A stretch of 64,000 nt of DNA from an uncultured Oscillospiraceae bacterium (GTDB lineage: Bacteria > Bacillota > Clostridia > Oscillospirales > Oscillospiraceae), in NCBI GenBank assembly GCA_947624985.1, contig CANQMO010000005.1, positions 1 to 64,000 on the forward strand, given 5' to 3'. Below are positions 59,653 through 64,000 of the stretch, piece by piece. How positions within the stretch are numbered: position 1 is the first letter of the stretch; the number at the start of each line of letters is the position of its first letter. Both the position numbers and the translations under genes were made by a program. The notes beneath the pieces are model-generated. The model had not been told where the DNA came from and searched no databases. It saw only the letters and a program-made list of their open reading frames with translations.

Positions 59653-60495
59653 TCATTTTCTTGGTTCGCTCCGCTGGCGCTGGCGGTATTCCTTGGGACT
59701 GACGCCCTCGACCCGGCGAAAGCATTGGGAGAAGTAGCTCAGGGAGGAGAAGCCCAGCACCTGGGCGATGTGGGACAGGGAGTGGTCCGTCTCCGCCAGG
59801 AGGAACCGGCTCTCCTCAATGCGCCGGCCGGTCATATAGCGAATGGGCGAGACGCCGTACTCCCGCTGGAAGGCGTGGCTGAGATAGTATTTGTTCAGGT
59901 GCGCTATCTCCGCCAGCTGATCCAGCGTGATGTTCTCTTTGAAGTGGTCGTCGATATACCGCTTCACAAGGTTGCACTCCCGGCTGCCCTTTGCCGCCCG
60001 GGTCACAGGCAAAAGGCCCATCTCCCGGTTGCGGAGCAGAAGCTGAAGAATGATATGCAAAAGGTCCTGACAAATGGCCGTGTGCCCGCTCTGGGGCGTG
60101 GACGCCTCCGCTATCAGCATATCCAGACAGACGGACACCTGCCGCTGCTGGGAAAAGCCGTGCATGACCGTGTAGCCCAGCGCGCCGGAAAGGGTCTCCA
60201 GACCGGCCACGCCCAGGACGATGTATTCCATGGGGTCCTTCGTCTGGCTCACCTCCGTGTGGGGGACGCCGGCGTTCACCACGATGAGATCGCCGGCGGC
60301 GACGGGCACGGAGGCGTCCTGCATCCGCAGACAGCCTTGCCCGCCCGTCACGAAGAAGAGCTCCGCGCAGTCGTGGATGTGCGGGGCGGAGGCCCACTCG
60401 GCGCTGTACTGGGCGCTGGTGACATACAGGAGCCGCGCCCCAGCTAGCCGTGAAGCGCGATCGTCCTGGGTCATCACATACTGATGTGTGCTCAC
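59653..60495 (-). CDS. AraC family transcriptional regulator
   Basis: 280 aa on the minus strand. GTG at 60495 is chosen because AGGAGGT (60502-60508) touches ATG 60501 with no spacer but is 6 nt from the GTG. An N-terminal cupin (~25-110, HDCAELFFVTGGQGCLRM) and two C-terminal helix-turn-helices (ITLDQLAEIAHLNKYYLSH, LSHIAQVLGFSSLSYFSQ). It lies divergent from the sugar importer and GH112 genes, so it probably activates them in response to a sugar. Confidence 0.9.
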   Translation of the reverse strand: MSTHQYVMTQDDRASRLAGARLLYVTSAQYSAEWASAPHIHDCAELFFVTGGQGCLRMQDASVPVAAGDLIVVNAGVPHTEVSQTKDPMEYIVLGVAGLETLSGALGYTVMHGFSQQRQVSVCLDMLIAEASTPQSGHTAICQDLLHIILQLLLRNREMGLLPVTRAAKGSRECNLVKRYIDDHFKENITLDQLAEIAHLNKYYLSHAFQREYGVSPIRYMTGRRIEESRFLLAETDHSLSHIAQVLGFSSLSYFSQCFRRVEGVSPKEYRQRQRSEPRK

Positions 60496-60796
60496 TGCCA
60501 TACCTCCTGTCCGCCCGGCGTCTCTGATTACATTATAGCTTTTTTTCGCCCGGCACGCAAGATTCGACAGGCGGTGGCAGAAAACAGCCGGCGCGATATG
60601 TGCGTTGCAAATTATAGTAATTTAACGAAATGCTGTAATTTGAGGGCACCCCAATGGGTTAAATTATATAAAAATAACAATAAACATAAAAAGAAGCGCA
60701 ATAATATTGTGGTTTTCCCGGCTGAAAACTATATACTTAAACTTACAGAAGCCACAGGAACATAAGCACATGAAAATTTTAAAGGAGGAAATATCC
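60496..60796. promoter_or_regulatory. Divergent regulatory region, AraC and sugar importer
   Basis: A 300-nt AT-rich gap. The best promoter for the importer is TTGTGG (60707-60712), 17 bp, TATATA (60730-60735), about 60 nt before ATG 60797, with AAAGGAGG at 60781-60788. No clear AraC direct repeat or catabolite site could be picked by eye. No gene is present. Confidence 0.5.
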
Positions 60797-62014
60797 ATGA
60801 AGAAGCTTCTCAGCATGATCCTGGCTGTGGTCATGGTCCTGTCTCTGGGCGCCTTTGCCCTGGCGGACGACGCTGCCGAGATCACCTTCTGGTCCATGTG
60901 GAACGAGGGCGAGCCCCAGGCCAATGTTATCGCCGAGGCCGCCGAAGCCTATGAGGCCGAGACCGGCGTTCATGTGAACATCGAGTGGAAGGGCCGCGAC
61001 CTGAACACCCTGATCACCGCCGCCCTTGAGGCGAAGGAAGACCTCGACCTGTTCGAGGACGACTTCAACCGCATTGGCCAGGTCGACGCTCCCTACACCT
61101 ATGACCTGACTGAGATGGCCGAGGCCGCCGGCTACGCCGACCACAGCTATCCCGTGTTCAACGACTTCTCCGTTAAGTGGGCCGGCTACCTGAACAGCAT
61201 TGTGGAGCAGCCCAACGTGGGCGGCGTGTTCTATGACAAGGACGCTTTCGAGGCCGCCGGCATCGAGGCCGAGCCCGCCACCTGGGAGGAATTCCTGGAT
61301 GCCTGCCAGAAGCTGACCGACGCGGGGATCGCGCCCTTGGCGCAGGACGGCGCGTACACCAACTTCTCCTTCTACTACCAGCTGGTCCGCCATCTGGGCG
61401 AGGAGGGCATCGCCGAGCTGCGTGAGAACGGCGGCTGGGCTGAGAGCGAGGGCGCTGTCGCCGCCGCTCAGGAGATCATCGACCTGGTCAACGCCGGCTA
61501 TCTGGCCGAGGGCGCGCCCGACGAGTATCCTGCCAGCCAGAACAAGATCGGTCTGGGCCTGGCCGCGATGGTCGTCTGCGCCGACTATGTGACCGCCGAG
61601 GTCGACGCCAACACCGGCACCGAGGTCAACTGGGGCCTGTTCAACTATCCCGCCGTTGACGGCGGCGCGGCGCCCACGGCCGCTTACATGGGCGCCAACT
61701 CCCTGGCTATCCCCGCTTACAGCGAGCACGCCCAGGAGGCCTTTGACTTTGCCATCTTCCTGACCACCGGCGAGTGGGGTCAGAAGCTGGCTGACGACTG
61801 CCACCAGATCCCTGCCGACCCCACCAACGAGTGCACTTCTCTGCCCGGGGCTGTGGAGACCCTGCTGGCTGCCGACGCGCCCATGACCTGGTGCGGCGAG
61901 CTGAACACCCATCCCGCATGGCAGACCATGAAGGACATGTTCACGGAGCTGTTCGAGGGCAAGTATGAAACTGGCGCTGACTTCTGCGCCGCCATGGACG
62001 CGCTGTACGAGTAA
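60797..62014 (+). CDS. Sugar ABC transporter substrate-binding protein
   Basis: 405 aa from ATG 60797; the longer ORF from 60707 runs through the promoter. Signal peptide 1-23 (cut after ALA), no lipobox Cys. The fold is SBP_bac_1: ITFWSMWNEGEPQ, GRDLNTLITAALEAKEDLDL, FYDKDAFEAAGIEAEPATWEEF. It is followed by two permeases and GH112, so galacto-N-biose or lacto-N-biose is the most likely ligand. Confidence 0.92.
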   Translation: MKKLLSMILAVVMVLSLGAFALADDAAEITFWSMWNEGEPQANVIAEAAEAYEAETGVHVNIEWKGRDLNTLITAALEAKEDLDLFEDDFNRIGQVDAPYTYDLTEMAEAAGYADHSYPVFNDFSVKWAGYLNSIVEQPNVGGVFYDKDAFEAAGIEAEPATWEEFLDACQKLTDAGIAPLAQDGAYTNFSFYYQLVRHLGEEGIAELRENGGWAESEGAVAAAQEIIDLVNAGYLAEGAPDEYPASQNKIGLGLAAMVVCADYVTAEVDANTGTEVNWGLFNYPAVDGGAAPTAAYMGANSLAIPAYSEHAQEAFDFAIFLTTGEWGQKLADDCHQIPADPTNECTSLPGAVETLLAADAPMTWCGELNTHPAWQTMKDMFTELFEGKYETGADFCAAMDALYE

Positions 62015-62027
62015 TTCCTAACTGCGG

Positions 62028-62057
62028 CAGGCGGCACTTCGGTGCCGCCTGTTTTTT
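62028..62057 (+). terminator. Terminator/attenuator between binding protein and permease
   Basis: CAGGCGGCAC and GTGCCGCCTG form a perfect 10-bp stem with a TTCG tetraloop, followed by T6. It is a strong terminator inside the operon, so the permease genes need read-through or are expressed less. Confidence 0.88.
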
Positions 62058-62081
62058 AATAGCGAGAGAGGGGGGACCTTC

Positions 62082-62975
62082 ATGAAGAAAAACAAGACAT
62101 TGATCTTCCTGTTCATGGCGCCTACGGTAATATGTCTGCTGCTGATGTATGTCTATCCCGTGGTCCGGACGGTGATCATGAGCTTCTTCCGTGTGGAGAG
62201 CCTGACAGCCAGCACCGGCGACTGGTCCTTTAACGGTCTGGCGAATTACTTCAAGATCATGCACAACGCCGGCTTCATCACGTCCATGAAGAACTTCCTG
62301 GCCATCTGGATAGTGGGCGGCGTGTTCACCCTGGCTCTGTCGCTGCTGATGGCAGTGATCCTGACTAGCGGCATCCGTTTTCAGGGCTTCTTCCGGGCGG
62401 CCATATATCTACCCAATATCGTTTCAGCCGTGGCTCTGGCCACCATGTGGGTGCAGTACATATTCAACTTCGATTACGGCCTGCTCAACCAGCTCGTCAC
62501 CTTCCTCGGCTTTGAAAAGGTGCGCTGGCTCAGTACGGACGCCAAGCTCTGGTCCATGATCGCCGCATTCATCTATGGCAGCATCGGCTACTATATGCTC
62601 ATCTATATCAGCGGCATCGAGGGCATCCCCACGGATCTTTACGAGGCCGCCACCATCGACGGCGCCAGCAAGGGCAAGCAGTTTTTCAGCATCACATTGC
62701 CTCTTTTGAAGGGCATCGTCAAGACCACCATCACCTTCTGGACCATCAACGCCGCCACTTTCTATCTGTGGTCCAAGCTGTTCAGCCCGGTCCAGACGGA
62801 GGGCTCCACCATCGTGCCGGTGGTGTACCTCTATGACACCGTGTTCGGCGGCAAGGGCGTCATTGAGCGCGACGCGGGCGCCGGCGCGGCGGTGGGCGTG
62901 GTGCTGACGCTCATCATCATCGCCGTGTATCTGATTACCGACAAGCTGCTGAAGAGCAGCGATCTGGAATACTGA
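62082..62975 (+). CDS. Sugar ABC permease (UgpA/LacF type)
   Basis: 297 aa with six hydrophobic helices and the EAA loop YEAATIDGASKGKQFFSITLP (~190). It opens MKKNKTLIFLFMAPTVICLL. GAGAGGGGGG is upstream. It pairs with the next permease. No ATPase is encoded here, so a shared MsiK-type ATPase elsewhere must energise it. Confidence 0.93.
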   Translation: MKKNKTLIFLFMAPTVICLLLMYVYPVVRTVIMSFFRVESLTASTGDWSFNGLANYFKIMHNAGFITSMKNFLAIWIVGGVFTLALSLLMAVILTSGIRFQGFFRAAIYLPNIVSAVALATMWVQYIFNFDYGLLNQLVTFLGFEKVRWLSTDAKLWSMIAAFIYGSIGYYMLIYISGIEGIPTDLYEAATIDGASKGKQFFSITLPLLKGIVKTTITFWTINAATFYLWSKLFSPVQTEGSTIVPVVYLYDTVFGGKGVIERDAGAGAAVGVVLTLIIIAVYLITDKLLKSSDLEY

Positions 62976-62990
62976 CAGGAGGGGGAAGCG

Positions 62991-63848
62991 ATGGAAAAGA
63001 CAAAGAGCAGGATCAATTGGAAACGTGAGCTGAAGATGCTTCCCGGCTACCTGGTGGTGATCATATATGTGGCGTTCATGGTCATCATGCTGGGCTGGAT
63101 CTTTGGGGCCAGCCTGTCCACCTCCCGGGAGATATTCACCGGAAAGGTGCTGGAATTCAAGAGCGGCTTTCACTGGGAGAACTACGTCACCGCCTGGGAC
63201 AGCCAGAACGTGTCCGTGTTCTTCGGAAACTCGCTGCTGTATTCCGTTGTCTCCTGCGCGGGTGTGCTGCTGATCTCGGCGCCGGCGGCCTATGTGCTGA
63301 GCCGGTGGAAGTTTCGGGGCAGCCGGACCATCCGTATCGCACTGGTCATCTGCATGAGCGTGCCGGCCATCATGATCATCATGCCGCTGTACTCTCTGGC
63401 GGTGAAGTGGGGCATCAAGGGACGCATACTCCTTATCGCACTGTATATATTCATGCGCGTGCCATACACCGCCATCTATATGCTGGACTTCTTCGCCACC
63501 CTGAGCCACGACTACGAGGAGGCTGCGGCCATCGACGGCTGCTCGGCCAACAGAACATTCTGGGTCATCATGCTGCCGCTGATCCAGCCGGCCATCATCA
63601 CGGTGACCATCTTCAACTTCCTCAGCGTCTGGAACGAGTTCTTTATGGCCCTGATCTTCACCAGCTCCAACAGTATGACCCCTGTGGGCGTGGGGCTTTT
63701 GCAGATCGTCAATTCCATGAAATACTCCGGCAACTACGGCGGACTGTTCGCGGCGGTGATCATCGTGTTCCTGCCCACGTTCCTGCTGTACCTGTTCATG
63801 AGCCGGCGTATCATCTCCGGCGTCACCGCCGGCGGCGTGAAGGGCTGA
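62991..63848 (+). CDS. Sugar ABC permease (UgpE/LacG type)
   Basis: 285 aa with six hydrophobic helices and the EAA loop YEEAAAIDGCSANRTFWVIMLP (~180). CAGGAGGGGG lies upstream. It is the second half of the importer channel and is 31 nt before the GH112 gene. Confidence 0.93.
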   Translation: MEKTKSRINWKRELKMLPGYLVVIIYVAFMVIMLGWIFGASLSTSREIFTGKVLEFKSGFHWENYVTAWDSQNVSVFFGNSLLYSVVSCAGVLLISAPAAYVLSRWKFRGSRTIRIALVICMSVPAIMIIMPLYSLAVKWGIKGRILLIALYIFMRVPYTAIYMLDFFATLSHDYEEAAAIDGCSANRTFWVIMLPLIQPAIITVTIFNFLSVWNEFFMALIFTSSNSMTPVGVGLLQIVNSMKYSGNYGGLFAAVIIVFLPTFLLYLFMSRRIISGVTAGGVKG

Positions 63849-63879
63849 CGTGGACTTACATACCAGAGGAAACATATCC

Positions 63880-64000
63880 ATGACGAACAAAAAAGGACGC
63901 GTGACCATTCCAACCGACGAGGACGTGGTCCGGCGCACCCTGGAGATCATGGAGCGCTGGGGCGCGGATGCCGTCCGGGACTGCGACGGCACGGATTTTC
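63880..64000 (+). CDS. GH112 1,3-beta-galactosyl-N-acetylhexosamine phosphorylase, N-terminus (partial)
   Basis: 40 codons from ATG 63880, cut by the window end. AGAGGA is 11 nt upstream. The start KKGRVTIPTDEDVVRRTLEI, then MERWGADAVRDCDGTDF, matches the N-terminus of GH112 phosphorylases, which split galacto-N-biose or lacto-N-biose into galactose 1-phosphate and HexNAc in the cytoplasm; some members act on galactosyl-rhamnose instead. Operon placement after a sugar importer fits. Confidence 0.8.
   Translation, partial: MTNKKGRVTIPTDEDVVRRTLEIMERWGADAVRDCDGTDF

Noticed and set aside
1-64000. Insertion sequences or transposases
   Set aside because: No transposase-like protein and no terminal inverted repeats with target duplications were seen.

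Overview
The window is GC-rich DNA from an anaerobic, spore-forming Firmicute, most likely a gut Clostridia of the Oscillospiraceae type. The signs are an IspH-ribosomal protein S1 fusion, a GerW/YtfJ sporulation protein, ScpA/ScpB, a DUF1540 protein, the tig-clpP-clpX-lon-engB order, several ABC importers with AGGAGG-type ribosome binding sites, and at the right edge the start of a GH112 galactosyl-hexosamine phosphorylase, an enzyme of mucin or milk glycan use. This placement is inferred from gene content, not from a marker-gene comparison.

Layout. (1) 1-6.63 kb is the late end of a prophage: a tail-collar fragment, a small tail-associated protein, a membrane protein, a Dp-1-type holin, a CHAP endolysin, then a cassette of eight small genes (2.72-6.63 kb) encoding Met/Gln/Gly/Arg-rich, Cys-rich and membrane proteins of unknown function. 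The cassette is broken up by hairpins and by five AACCAAG repeats spaced about one helical turn apart. It ends beside tRNA-Pro(CGG), whose 3' end faces the phage, so this is probably the attachment end. (2) 7.1-35 kb is dense housekeeping sequence: an M50 protease, a radical SAM pair, rplS, signal peptidase I, rbgA, rnhB, yraN, thrC, tig-clpP-clpX-lon-engB, a second M50 protease, scpAB, DUF2953, gerW, a D-Ala-D-Ala carboxypeptidase, an RsuA/RluB pseudouridine synthase, an RpiR regulator, a BaiN-like flavoprotein, cmk, ispH-rpsA and convergent recG. (3) 35-46.3 kb holds pepF and an unusual oligopeptide importer. Its binding protein looks circularly permuted, OppB has a large extracytoplasmic insertion, OppD has about 235 extra residues between Walker A and the Q-loop, OppF has a two-helix membrane tail, and an ApbE-like membrane protein follows. 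(4) 46.4-50.4 kb is an iron/aminoethylphosphonate-type ABC importer. (5) 50.5-60.5 kb carries a GH20 hexosaminidase, an ABC-F ATPase with a degenerate second domain, two tRNA-Ser genes, a TetR-controlled ABC exporter, a GH13 glycosidase, an S51 peptidase and an AraC regulator. (6) 60.8-64.0 kb is a sugar ABC importer followed by the GH112 phosphorylase, cut by the window end.

The genes suggest a peptide- and host-glycan-using gut anaerobe. PepF and the Opp system would process and import peptides. The AraC-SBP-permease-GH112 set would take up and phosphorolyse galacto-N-biose or lacto-N-biose. In all three importer operons a strong hairpin separates the binding-protein gene from the permease gene. 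The two best candidates for an undescribed system are the post-lysis prophage cassette and the enlarged Opp importer.
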